Shown here: piece by piece, positions 55,903 through 64,000 of the stretch
Numbering within the stretch: position 1 is the first letter of the stretch
Layout: every line of letters starts with the position of its first letter
Assembly: GCF_900187035.1 (NCBI RefSeq)
Contig: NZ_LT906446.1
Coordinates: forward strand, 1,922,001-1,986,000
Direction of reading: 5' to 3'
Length of the DNA stretch: 64,000 nt
Origin: Megamonas hypermegale
Lineage (GTDB): Bacteria; Bacillota; Negativicutes; Selenomonadales; Selenomonadaceae
Position numbers and translations under genes: made by a program
The notes under the pieces: generated by a model
What the model was told of the DNA's origin: nothing
The model's input: only the letters and a program-made list of their open reading frames with translations
Database searches by the model: none

Positions 55903-57044
55903 TGATTAAATTAATGCAAGGCAACGAAGCGTGCAGTTATGGTGCTTTGGCGGCTGGTGTGCGCTTTTTTGCAGGTTATCCGATTACACCGTCTACAGAA
56001 ATTGCTGAAACAATGGCTAAATTATTGCCTAAAATGGGCGGTAAATTCGTTCAAATGGAAGATGAAATCGCTAGTATGGGTGCAGTTTTAGGTGCTTCTC
56101 TTGCTGGTGATAAAGTATTGACAGCAACTTCAGGACCAGGTTTTTCTTTAAAACAGGAATTAATCGGTTATGCTTGTGCTGCTGAAATTCCAGTAGTTAT
56201 TGCCAATGTACAGCGTGTTGGTCCTTCTACTGGCCAGCCAACATCTCCAGCACAGGGCGATATCATGCAAGCACGTTGGGGAACACATGGTGACCATTCC
56301 ATTATTGCGCTTTCTCCATGGAGCGTGCGTGAAACTTTTGATGTTACTGTTATGGCGGTTAATTATGCAGAACGTTTCCGTACTCCAGTTATTTTATTGA
56401 TGGATGAAATTGTAGGTCATTTGCGTGAAAACATAGATGTTCCTGAAAAGGACGGTATAGAAATTTATCCGCGTCGTCAGCCAAAGACTACTCCATCACC
56501 AGAATATAAAGCATATGCTCCTGATACTGATTTAGTGCCAAATATTGCTGATTTTGGTAAAGGATATCATATCCATGTAACTGGTCTTATTCACGATGAA
56601 ACAGGCTTCCCATCAGGCAGCCCAATCGTTACAAAAGAAGTTATTGATAGATTGCATAAGAAAATAGATATTGCGCGTGATGAAATTTGCCATTATGAAG
56701 CATATAATATGGAAGATGCACAGTATGCAATTGTAAGCTATGGCGGTACAGCTCGTACAGCATATGAAGCCATGCTCGATGCTCGTAAAAAAGGTTATAA
56801 AGTCGGTATGGTACGCCTTATAACAATTTGGCCATTTGCTGATAAAGTCATTGCAAATTTGGCAGATAAAGTAGATGCTATTTTAGTTCCAGAACTTAAT
56901 TATGGTCAGCTTGTACACGAAGTACAGCGTGCAAGTGAAGGCAAATGCAAAGTAGAATTTTTAGGTAAATACGATACACAGATTTTCACTCCAGCTGAAA
57001 TTGAAACAGCTATTATTAAAATGTGCGAAGGAGGCAATAATTAA
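55902..57044 (+). CDS. korA: 2-oxoacid:ferredoxin oxidoreductase alpha subunit (KorA-like)
   Basis: 380 residues. Starts LMQGNEACSYGALAAGVRFFAGYPITPSTEIAE, then ATSGPGFSLKQELIGYA and the C-terminal transketolase-like domain with GTARTAYEAM. This matches the KorA/VorB group; 2-oxoglutarate is the most likely substrate, but branched-chain keto acids cannot be excluded. With KorB it converts 2-oxoacid plus CoA to acyl-CoA, CO2 and reduced ferredoxin (or the reverse, for carboxylation). Confidence 0.9.
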   Translation: MIKLMQGNEACSYGALAAGVRFFAGYPITPSTEIAETMAKLLPKMGGKFVQMEDEIASMGAVLGASLAGDKVLTATSGPGFSLKQELIGYACAAEIPVVIANVQRVGPSTGQPTSPAQGDIMQARWGTHGDHSIIALSPWSVRETFDVTVMAVNYAERFRTPVILLMDEIVGHLRENIDVPEKDGIEIYPRRQPKTTPSPEYKAYAPDTDLVPNIADFGKGYHIHVTGLIHDETGFPSGSPIVTKEVIDRLHKKIDIARDEICHYEAYNMEDAQYAIVSYGGTARTAYEAMLDARKKGYKVGMVRLITIWPFADKVIANLADKVDAILVPELNYGQLVHEVQRASEGKCKVEFLGKYDTQIFTPAEIETAIIKMCEGGNN

Positions 57045-57868
57045 TGAAACCTAGAATTTATGAACAGCATTTTCGTCAGAACCGCCTTCCGCATTTATGG
57101 TGCCCTGGTTGCGGTAATGGTATTGTAATGAAAGCGATTGTAGAAGCTATCGTTAAGAAAAATCTTGACCCAGATAAAACAATAATCGTATCTGGTATAG
57201 GTTGCTCTTCTCGTGCTTCTGGTTATATGGATTTTGATACACTTCATACAGCTCATGGTAGAGCTATTCCATTTGCAACAGGTATAAAACTTGCTAGACC
57301 AGAACTCAATGTAATTGTAATAACAGGTGATGGTGATTGCATGGCTATCGGTGGCAATCATTTCATTCATGGTGCAAGACGTAATGTTGATTTAACTGTC
57401 GTATTATTCAATAACAATATTTATGGTATGACAGGTGGACAGGCATCACCTACTACTCCGCTTGATAAAAAAGCGACAACTGCTCCATATGGCTGTGTTG
57501 ATAATCCATTCGACCCATGCAGTTTAGCAGCAGCAGCAGGTGCTACATATGTGGCAAGAAGTACAGCTTATCATGTACCACATTTGATTAATATGATAGC
57601 GGGCGGTATTGAGAATAAAGGCTTCTCTTTGATTGAAGCTATTGTACAGTGCCCAACAGCTTTCGGTCGTAAAAATAAAATGGCAGACCCAGCACAGATG
57701 ATGATGTGGATGCGTGATAATGCAGTTATGAAACCAGCTTTTGATAAATTAGCTGATGATAAAAAAGCAGGCAAATTCCCAATTGGTTTATTACATCAAC
57801 ATCAATTTATTGATTATGACCATGCTTATGATAAAGTTATTGAAATTGCTGGAGGTGTTGAAAAATGA
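57044..57868 (+). CDS. korB: 2-oxoacid:ferredoxin oxidoreductase beta subunit (TPP-binding)
   Basis: 274 residues. N-terminal HLWCPGCGNGIVMKA and GIGCSSRASGYMDFDTLHTAHGRAIPFATGIK; thiamine-diphosphate motif GDGDCMAIGGNHFIHGARRNVD...NNNIYGMTGGQ. Provides the TPP catalytic centre. ATG overlaps the korA stop; end overlaps korC. Confidence 0.93.
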   Translation: MKPRIYEQHFRQNRLPHLWCPGCGNGIVMKAIVEAIVKKNLDPDKTIIVSGIGCSSRASGYMDFDTLHTAHGRAIPFATGIKLARPELNVIVITGDGDCMAIGGNHFIHGARRNVDLTVVLFNNNIYGMTGGQASPTTPLDKKATTAPYGCVDNPFDPCSLAAAAGATYVARSTAYHVPHLINMIAGGIENKGFSLIEAIVQCPTAFGRKNKMADPAQMMMWMRDNAVMKPAFDKLADDKKAGKFPIGLLHQHQFIDYDHAYDKVIEIAGGVEK

Positions 57869-58389
57869 TGAAACAACTCCGTTTATCCGGTTCTGGTGGT
57901 CAAGGCGTTATCACAGCAGCTATTATTTTTGCTGAAGCTGCTGTAAGCGAAGGTAAACAGGCTGTTCAATCTCAGTCTTATGGACCAGAAGCACGTGGTG
58001 GTGCTTCTAAAGCAGAAGTAATCATTTCTGATAATCCTATTTACCATCCAAAAGTTATAAAACCAGATATCGTACTTGCAATGACACAAAAAGCAGCTGA
58101 TAAATATTATAGCGATTTAGATAAAGACAATGGTTTATTAATCATTGATGAAGACCTCGTACTAGATGCGCCAGATTTTCCGCATATCATTAAAGTGCCA
58201 ATCACTAAAATGGCTTCAGAAAAACTTGGCAAATTATTATTTGCTAATATAGTAGCACTTGGTATTATGGTAAAACTTTCAGGTATTGTTTCACTTGAAA
58301 CAGTAAAACAATCTGTGGCACATCGCGTACCACCACATACAGTTGATAAAAATATGCAGGCATTAGAACTCGGTTATAATGCTGTTTAA
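57865..58389 (+). CDS. korC: 2-oxoacid:ferredoxin oxidoreductase gamma subunit
   Basis: 174 residues. LRLSGSGGQGVITAAIIFAEAAVSEGKQAVQSQSYGPEARGGASKAEVIIS is the hallmark of the gamma/KorC domain. 4-bp overlap with korB (ATGA). It ends the korDABC operon. Confidence 0.93.
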   Translation: MMKQLRLSGSGGQGVITAAIIFAEAAVSEGKQAVQSQSYGPEARGGASKAEVIISDNPIYHPKVIKPDIVLAMTQKAADKYYSDLDKDNGLLIIDEDLVLDAPDFPHIIKVPITKMASEKLGKLLFANIVALGIMVKLSGIVSLETVKQSVAHRVPPHTVDKNMQALELGYNAV

Positions 58390-58454
58390 AATAAAAACTC
58401 CCTTTTGATATAAGATTGTGCCTCTAAAAAATTATTTATATATTTTTTTCATGT

Positions 58455-58492
58455 CAAAAAAGGGATATATCTTTGGATATATCCCTTTTTAT
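58455..58492 (+). terminator. Terminator of the kor operon
   Basis: AAAAAGGGATATATC / GATATATCCCTTTTT with loop TTTG, about 65 bp after korC. The next 370 bp to 58863 are AT-rich and hold no feature that I can identify. Confidence 0.88.
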
Positions 58493-58863
58493 ATTGATTT
58501 TTTTTAATCATATTCATTATTTTTTGTCAATAACTTTATTATAGATTTCATTAAAATTTCCATTTTGTCATTACTTATCTATGTTAATTCAATGGATATT
58601 GTCACATACTTATTCTTATATAATTTATTTAAATTTAATTCAATTAAGAGTTATTTTTTCCTTTTCCATACTGTAATATATTTTTCAACACATACGATAT
58701 TTCAGTAAAAATAATATACTGCATTTAAATTATTTAATTCATATTTCAAAATATAATATAACACAAATTATCTTTATTCTTTAATACCTTTTTTTATTGT
58801 AAATTTAATTACAAACCATATAAAGATAATTATTATAAAGTTTAAATACTAAAGGTGATTATT

Positions 58864-59379
58864 ATGAAAAAATTTCTAATTATTTTTATTATAATCGGTA
58901 CTATATTTATTTACATTCCAACATCTTTTGCTAGTACAAAAATAACAACACCTAATTTCACAATATTTTGGGATATATCCCCACAAACAACACAAATAAA
59001 CTATGTAGGTTATTCTATAATATATATAACAACACCCAATTCATCTACCTATTTTTCATCTTCTAGCAATAATGAAGTTATAAATATTCATGAATTACAT
59101 TGTGTTCCCTATAATATTAATTCAGATAATTTTCTTAACCAATGGGAAAACAATCTAAAAAACAAATACAATAATATAATCTATATTGAAAAAATACCTA
59201 TTAAAAACGGAATTATATATATATTGATTGATGATTATGGAAATAAAGAAGTCAGAACTCATTATTATAAAAATAGTACTGTTTACACAACATGTACGTA
59301 TTTTAAAGACCCTAAAGTTACATTAAATAAATTAAAAACATTTTCATATAAAGCAATAGAAAGTATTTATCCATTCTAG
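58864..59379 (+). CDS. Small secreted protein of unknown function
   Basis: 171 residues from ATG 58864, with AAAGGTGAT 7 nt before (an in-frame GTG at 58855 falls inside that site). A signal peptide (KKFLIIFIIIGTIFIYIPTSFAS, cleavage near FAS at ~23) is followed by an Asn/Ile/Tyr/Thr-rich soluble part with no recognised motif. The gene is more AT-rich than surrounding genes and flanked by long AT-rich gaps, so it may be acquired. Closed by a terminator. Confidence 0.6.
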   Translation: MKKFLIIFIIIGTIFIYIPTSFASTKITTPNFTIFWDISPQTTQINYVGYSIIYITTPNSSTYFSSSSNNEVINIHELHCVPYNINSDNFLNQWENNLKNKYNNIIYIEKIPIKNGIIYILIDDYGNKEVRTHYYKNSTVYTTCTYFKDPKVTLNKLKTFSYKAIESIYPF

Positions 59380-59414
59380 AAAACATTTTATCAAATAAAA
59401 TAAAAAACTACTTG

Positions 59415-59468
59415 AACAACACCTCAAAAGTTAGATAAAAAACAATCTTTTGAGGTGTTGTTTTTTTA
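59415..59468 (+). terminator. Terminator after the small secreted protein
   Basis: 16-bp arms AACAACACCTCAAAAG and CTTTTGAGGTGTTGTT separated by 16 nt, followed by T-run. The next 200 bp are AT-rich and empty. Confidence 0.75.
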
Positions 59469-59651
59469 ACTAAATACTTAAATAAAATTAAAACAAAATT
59501 CCCATATAGCTAAAATTATAAATACACTAGATATATCTCCTATTTATTTATAAATAACTCATTATAAAAATGATATACATCCCGTATTTAAATCTAAAAC
59601 AGCTATTTGGAGAAGTGTACTTCATTTATTATTAAAATTTATTATAATAAC

Positions 59652-59674
59652 ATCTAATATATTTGTTATTAGAT
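59652..59674 (-). terminator. Weak hairpin after trpA
   Basis: ATCTAATA / TATTAGAT with a 7-nt loop directly behind the trpA stop; AT-only stem without a good T-run. It may be the end of the trp operon. Confidence 0.35.
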
Positions 59675-59677
59675 ATT

Positions 59678-60454
59678 TTATGTTTTTGAGATAGCTTCTT
59701 TCATGGATTTTACATAATCAAATAAATACGGTGCAGCATTTTTACCATATTTATCAACAATGCGGACGATAGCACTGCCTACAATTGCGCCATCAGAGAT
59801 TTTTGCCATATCATATGCTTGTTCAGGTGTTGCTATGCCAAAACCAACAGCTACTGGAATATCTGTATATCGACGAATGATATCAACAATGCTTTTTACA
59901 TCAGTTTTTATTTCACTGCGAACGCCTGTTACCCCGAGTGATGATACACAGTAAACAAAGCCTTGTGCTTCGCTGGCTATCATGCCAATGCGATTTTCAG
60001 AAGTTGGTGCAATTAAAGAAACAACTTCGACATCACAAGCATTGGCTTCATTTAGAATTTCATCTTTTTCTTCGTATGGTAAATCAGGAACGATTACACC
60101 ACAAATACCGCATTCTTTGCATTTTGCGAAAAATTTTTCTTTGCCATATACGAAAATCGGATTTACATATGTCATCAATACGAGTGGAATGTCAACTTGC
60201 GTTCTAGTTTTTTTAGCCATATCGAATATTTTATCTGTAGTTGTGCCAGCGTTTAATGCTGTTTTACTAGCTGCTTGAATAACAGTACCTTCAGCTACTG
60301 GGTCAGAAAAAGGCACGCCTATTTCTACTAAATCAGCACCTGCTTTTGCCATTTCTACTATAAATTTTTCGGTATGCTCTAAATCGGGGTCTCCTGCTAC
60401 AATGAATGGAATAAAAGCTTTATGGTTTTTAAATGCGTCTTTTATCTTAATCAT
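59678..60454 (-). CDS. trpA: Tryptophan synthase alpha subunit
   Basis: 258 residues. Catalytic Glu and Asp in [16 protein letters not shown], then [23 protein letters not shown] and [15 protein letters not shown]. It cleaves indole-3-glycerol phosphate to indole, channelled to TrpB. It overlaps the end of trpCFB by 8 bp, so it is co-translated with it. Last gene of the operon. Confidence 0.96.
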   Translation of the reverse strand: MIKIKDAFKNHKAFIPFIVAGDPDLEHTEKFIVEMAKAGADLVEIGVPFSDPVAEGTVIQAASKTALNAGTTTDKIFDMAKKTRTQVDIPLVLMTYVNPIFVYGKEKFFAKCKECGICGVIVPDLPYEEKDEILNEANACDVEVVSLIAPTSENRIGMIASEAQGFVYCVSSLGVTGVRSEIKTDVKSIVDIIRRYTDIPVAVGFGIATPEQAYDMAKISDGAIVGSAIVRIVDKYGKNAAPYLFDYVKSMKEAISKT

Positions 60455-63050
60455 GAATTTTCACTCCTCTATATCTTGCCATAGCGGCTACGTCTTTATC
60501 TCCTCTACCGGATAAACAGATGATGATGATATCATCTTTATTCATTTGTGGCGCTATTTTCATAGCGTGCGCTACGGCATGAGCACTTTCAATTGCTGGA
60601 ATAATGCCTTCAGTGCGGGATAAGTATTCAAAAGCATTAACCGCTTCATCATCTGTTATTGGCACATATTGAGCTCTGCCGATATCGTGAAGATAGGCGT
60701 GTTCTGGCCCAATACCTGGATAATCAAGCCCAGCAGAAATGGAATATACAGGAGCGATTTGACCGTATTTATCTTGGCAGAAATACGATTTCATTCCATG
60801 GAATATACCTTCTGTGCCTTTAGCTATTGTTGCAGCGTGTTGGTCTGTATCAATGCCTTTGCCTGCTGCTTCACAACCGATTAATTTTACATCTTTATCA
60901 TTGATGAAATTATAGAACATGCCCATGGCATTGCTGCCACCGCCGACACATGCCATTACTACACTTGGCAAACGACCTTCTTTTTCGAGTATTTGCTGTC
61001 TAGCTTCACGGCTGATTACAGATTGAAAATCTCTGACGATTGTTGGGAATGGGTGTGGTCCCATGACAGAGCCTAATACATAATGTGTATCATCAATGCG
61101 ACGAGTCCATTCGCGGAGCGCTTCGTTTACGGCATCTTTTAAAGTTTGTGTACCACTAGTTACTGCGTGTACTTTAGCTCCGAGTAATTCCATGCGGTAT
61201 ACGTTTAATGCCTGGCGTTCAGTATCTTCTTTGCCCATGAAGATTTCACATTCCATGCCCATCAATGCGGCTGCTGTAGCTGTAGCAACGCCGTGTTGAC
61301 CAGCACCAGTTTCAGCGATTACACGCGTTTTACCCATGCGTTTTGCTAATAATATCTGTCCTAAAACATTGTTTAGTTTATGTGAACCTGTATGATTTAA
61401 GTCTTCTCGTTTTAAATAAATTTTAGCTCCGCCCAAATCTTTGGACATCTTTTCAGCATAGTATAAGAGCGAAGGTCTGCCTGTATAATTTATCTGTAAA
61501 TCTTCTAATTCACGGATAAAATCAGGGTCGTTTTTATATTTATTATAAGCTTCTTCTAATTCAATAACGGCATTCATTAAAGTTTCTGGCATGTACTGTC
61601 CGCCGTGAATGCCAAATCTTCCTTTTTTATGTTTTGTATCTATAGTCATGGTTATCACCTTTCTAATCGTAGACATTAATTGTTTTATTTTCCGTTCATC
61701 TTTTAAATGATTTGTTTCAACGCCACTGCTTATGTCGACTGCATACGGTTTGCAGGTGCGAATGGCTCTAGCGATATTTTTTATATTTAATCCACCAGCT
61801 AAGATGAATTTGCGTTTTACATTTTTTAATAATTGCCAATTGAAAGTTTTGCCTGTTCCGCCGATAGTGTTTTCAGTATAAGTATCAAATAAGAGCATAT
61901 CGGCTGAGCTATTTTGCCATTTTTCGATATCAGCGAGGCTTTTTACTCGTACAGCTTTCCAAACTTGAACATCAGTTTGTTGCTTTATGGTGCGTATCAT
62001 CTCTTCATCTTCATTGCCATGTAATTGCACTACATCAAGCGATAATTTACTAGCGAGTTTTTCAATTATTTCAGGCTGTTCATCGACAAATACGCCGACT
62101 TTTTTTATTTGTGGATTGAGATTTTTTACAAGCTTTGTAGCCGTATCTTCTGATATATAACGATGGCTTAATTTGGTGAATATAAAGCCTATATAATCGG
62201 GCTTAACTTCATTTATTATAGAGATATCTTCAAGGCGAGTTATGCCACAGATTTTTGTTTGTACAGAAGGCATTTTTCCGTATAATTTGCTCAGTTCAGC
62301 CGTTTTATCCAAAGCACGCATGAATGTTTCTCCTATCAAGGCTGCTTGTACATGATTTTGTCTTAAAAGCTCTATATCTTCAGCTGTTTTTAAACCGCTT
62401 TCTGATACGAAAATTATATTTTCTGGTACGAGATGGCGCAATTTTAAACTATTGCGAACATCTACAGAGAAATCTTTAAGATTGCGATTGTTTACACCGA
62501 TTATTCTAGCATTGACATTTAATGCCTTTTGTATTTCAGCTTCATCGTGAGCTTCCACTAGACAAGATAATCCTAAACTATCGGCGATTTGCAAAAAGTA
62601 TTTTAATTTTTCTTCAGATAAGATAGCGCAGATTAATAAGATAGCAGAAGCACCTAAAATTTTAGCTTCATATATTTGATATTCATCTATGGTAAAATCC
62701 TTGCGCAATACAGGAATATTAACGTTTTTAGCTATTTCTTTTAAATATGTATCTGAACCGAGAAAATAATCAGGTTCAGTCAATACGGAAATAGCACTTG
62801 CGCCAGCTTGTTCATATTCTTTTGCTATTTCAAGATAAGGAAAATCAGGAGCGATTATACCTTTAGATGGAGAAGCTTTTTTCACTTCACAGATAAAATT
62901 TATATCTTGCTGTGATAACGCTTGTTCAAACGGAAAGTTTTTATCTATAGGTAAAGTGAGTGCTTCTCGTTTTACATCTTCAAGGGATTTTTGCTGTTTT
63001 TGCTTTATAAGACGTTTTTGAGTTGCTTGTACTAATTTATCTAAAATCAT
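60447..63050 (-). CDS. trpCFB: Trifunctional fusion: IGP synthase (TrpC) - PRA isomerase (TrpF) - tryptophan synthase beta (TrpB)
   Basis: 867 residues in one frame. TrpC about 1-258: E55/K57 in [12 protein letters not shown]117 in VLRKDF, E166 in LVEAH, N188, E217 in VSESG. TrpF about 263-463: catalytic C268 in KICGITR, FDTYTEN and GGTGKTFNW. TrpB 468-867 (400 residues): PLP Lys558 in [24 protein letters not shown] and GGGSNAMG. All active-site residues are intact. The TrpF-TrpB junction is only a few residues (IRKVIT) and those codons contain AAAGGTG six bases before an in-frame ATG (61649), so free TrpB could also be made. trpD ends directly at the trpC start (TAAATG). Confidence 0.9.
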   Translation of the reverse strand: MILDKLVQATQKRLIKQKQQKSLEDVKREALTLPIDKNFPFEQALSQQDINFICEVKKASPSKGIIAPDFPYLEIAKEYEQAGASAISVLTEPDYFLGSDTYLKEIAKNVNIPVLRKDFTIDEYQIYEAKILGASAILLICAILSEEKLKYFLQIADSLGLSCLVEAHDEAEIQKALNVNARIIGVNNRNLKDFSVDVRNSLKLRHLVPENIIFVSESGLKTAEDIELLRQNHVQAALIGETFMRALDKTAELSKLYGKMPSVQTKICGITRLEDISIINEVKPDYIGFIFTKLSHRYISEDTATKLVKNLNPQIKKVGVFVDEQPEIIEKLASKLSLDVVQLHGNEDEEMIRTIKQQTDVQVWKAVRVKSLADIEKWQNSSADMLLFDTYTENTIGGTGKTFNWQLLKNVKRKFILAGGLNIKNIARAIRTCKPYAVDISSGVETNHLKDERKIKQLMSTIRKVITMTIDTKHKKGRFGIHGGQYMPETLMNAVIELEEAYNKYKNDPDFIRELEDLQINYTGRPSLLYYAEKMSKDLGGAKIYLKREDLNHTGSHKLNNVLGQILLAKRMGKTRVIAETGAGQHGVATATAAALMGMECEIFMGKEDTERQALNVYRMELLGAKVHAVTSGTQTLKDAVNEALREWTRRIDDTHYVLGSVMGPHPFPTIVRDFQSVISREARQQILEKEGRLPSVVMACVGGGSNAMGMFYNFINDKDVKLIGCEAAGKGIDTDQHAATIAKGTEGIFHGMKSYFCQDKYGQIAPVYSISAGLDYPGIGPEHAYLHDIGRAQYVPITDDEAVNAFEYLSRTEGIIPAIESAHAVAHAMKIAPQMNKDDIIIICLSGRGDKDVAAMARYRGVKIHD
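61647..61664 (-). promoter_or_regulatory. Internal ribosome-binding site and ATG for the TrpB part
   Basis: On the minus strand AGAAAGGTGATAACCATG: AAAGGTG ends six bases before ATG 61649-61647, in frame with the whole fusion. It is a functional-looking initiation site inside a coding region. Confidence 0.7.
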
Positions 63051-64000
63051 TTAGGCTACCTCATTTGAATATTTTATGAACTGTTCCATTTGCTTATAAG
63101 CTTTGCCAGAATCTATGAGATTTTGGGCTAATTTTATGCCATCAGCAATGGATAAATCAGGTTTAGCGAGGTGAAGGCTCATGCCAGCATTTAAGAGAAC
63201 AGCGTTTCGTTTAGCTCCTTTTTCTCCTAATAGAATGTTTCTTGTGATTTGAGCATTGATAAATTTATCACCGCCGACAAGTTCTTCTGATTTTGCATAA
63301 TCCATGCCGTAATCTTTAGGGTCTAATGTGTAAACTTCTAATTTTCCATTGTTTATTTCACAGACGAGTGTTTTATTGCAAGCGGTGATTTCATCGAGTC
63401 CATCGTATCCGAAGACTACAGCACCGCGTTTTATGCCTAAATTAGCGAGTACTTGAGCTAGTGGCTCAACGAGTTCTTCAGAATATACACCCATTAACTG
63501 CATGGTAGCTCCAGCAGGGTTGCCTAAAGGGCCTAAGATATTAAATACTGTGCGAACACCGAGTTCGCGTCTTACAGGAGCGGCGTATTTCATAGAAGCA
63601 TGATAAAGTGGAGCAAACATAAAGCACATGCCTGTTTTATTTAGCATTTGTGTATTTTGGCTGGCGTTTAAATTTAAATTTGTTCCGAGAGCTTCGAGAC
63701 AATCGGCAGCGCCGCATTTACTCGATACACTGCGGTTACCATGTTTTGCTACTTGTACATCAGCAGAAGCGATTACAAATCCAGCAGTTGTGGAAATATT
63801 AAAGGTATTGGCTTCATCTCCGCCAGTGCCAACGATTTCAAATACATCTTGGCTATGTTTTACTGTAGAGCATTTTTCTTGCATAGCTTGGGCAAATGCT
63901 GTTATTTCATCGATTGTTTCACCTTTTAAGCGAAGTGCTGTTAAAAAACCGCCAATCTGTGCATTGGTTGCTTTGCCTTCCATGATTTCTTGCATTGCCT
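63051..64000 (-). CDS. trpD: Anthranilate phosphoribosyltransferase (5' end cut by window edge)
   Basis: The frame continues past the window edge; the last visible methionines belong to MQEIMEGKATNAQIGGFLTALRLKGET, which normally lies about 25 residues into TrpD. Active-site blocks are FEIVGTGGDEANTFNISTTAGFVIA, KHGNRSVSSKCGAADCLEALG and RRELGVRTVFNILGPLGNPAGA. It transfers phosphoribose to anthranilate. No TrpG fusion is visible in this part. trpE and trpG should lie upstream, beyond the window. Confidence 0.95.
   Translation of the reverse strand, partial: AMQEIMEGKATNAQIGGFLTALRLKGETIDEITAFAQAMQEKCSTVKHSQDVFEIVGTGGDEANTFNISTTAGFVIASADVQVAKHGNRSVSSKCGAADCLEALGTNLNLNASQNTQMLNKTGMCFMFAPLYHASMKYAAPVRRELGVRTVFNILGPLGNPAGATMQLMGVYSEELVEPLAQVLANLGIKRGAVVFGYDGLDEITACNKTLVCEINNGKLEVYTLDPKDYGMDYAKSEELVGGDKFINAQITRNILLGEKGAKRNAVLLNAGMSLHLAKPDLSIADGIKLAQNLIDSGKAYKQMEQFIKYSNEVA

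Noticed and set aside
59415-59468. Inverted repeat as an insertion-sequence end
   Set aside because: No transposase remnant or partner repeat is visible; the T-run makes it a terminator.
61600-61680. Frameshift or sequencing error joining trpF and trpB
   Set aside because: TrpF's sequence stays in register to its natural C-terminus and TrpB begins in the same frame; no indel is needed, only absence of a stop codon. A base-substitution error cannot be excluded.

Overview
The window looks like a chromosomal segment of a low-GC, diderm Firmicute of the class Negativicutes (Selenomonadales; Megamonas or a close relative is my best guess, by inference). An RND pump with a lipoprotein adaptor implies an outer membrane. 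The replication genes and most housekeeping proteins are Firmicute-like. Rubrerythrin and a four-subunit 2-oxoacid:ferredoxin oxidoreductase point to an anaerobe. TTG and GTG starts are frequent.

Layout. 1-8.8 kb: the end of rpe, an MdtG-like exporter, an RND/adaptor pair, a lone biotin carboxylase and a PHP-family phosphatase. 8.8-20.5 kb: the chromosomal origin. dnaA, dnaN, recF and a DciA-like gene run leftward; rpmH, rnpA, yidD, yidC, jag, mnmE, mnmG and rsmG run rightward. The dnaA-dnaN gap carries a DnaA-box cluster and a textbook-like DnaA-trio/unwinding module; a second small DnaA-box element lies between dnaA and rpmH. 20.5-35 kb: transporters, ung, an RluA-type pseudouridine synthase, small membrane and secreted proteins, a HAD phosphatase, addBA (double-strand-break repair) and a NiaP-like transporter.

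35-44.2 kb is the accessory part: a HTH-Fic protein, a complete type I restriction-modification operon (hsdR, hsdM, hsdS) and a very AT-rich 867-residue membrane KAP-type P-loop NTPase placed directly behind the hsd terminator. This is a compact candidate defence island, and the KAP gene is the best candidate for an undescribed anti-phage component.

44.3-59.5 kb: a low-molecular-weight phosphatase with a MerR regulator, ridA, a class B penicillin-binding protein, serS, a secreted repeat protein, a HAD phosphatase, a secreted glycerophosphodiester phosphodiesterase, an AcoR-like regulator that has lost its GAFTGA loop, rubrerythrin, korDABC and a small secreted protein. 59.6-64 kb: the distal trp operon, trpD - trpCFB - trpA. 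Indole-glycerol-phosphate synthase, phosphoribosylanthranilate isomerase and tryptophan synthase beta are encoded by one uninterrupted reading frame that still keeps a ribosome-binding site in front of the trpB part.

Most convergent or tail-to-tail gene pairs are separated by perfect bidirectional hairpin terminators. I saw no tRNA, rRNA, CRISPR array, intact insertion sequence or prophage.
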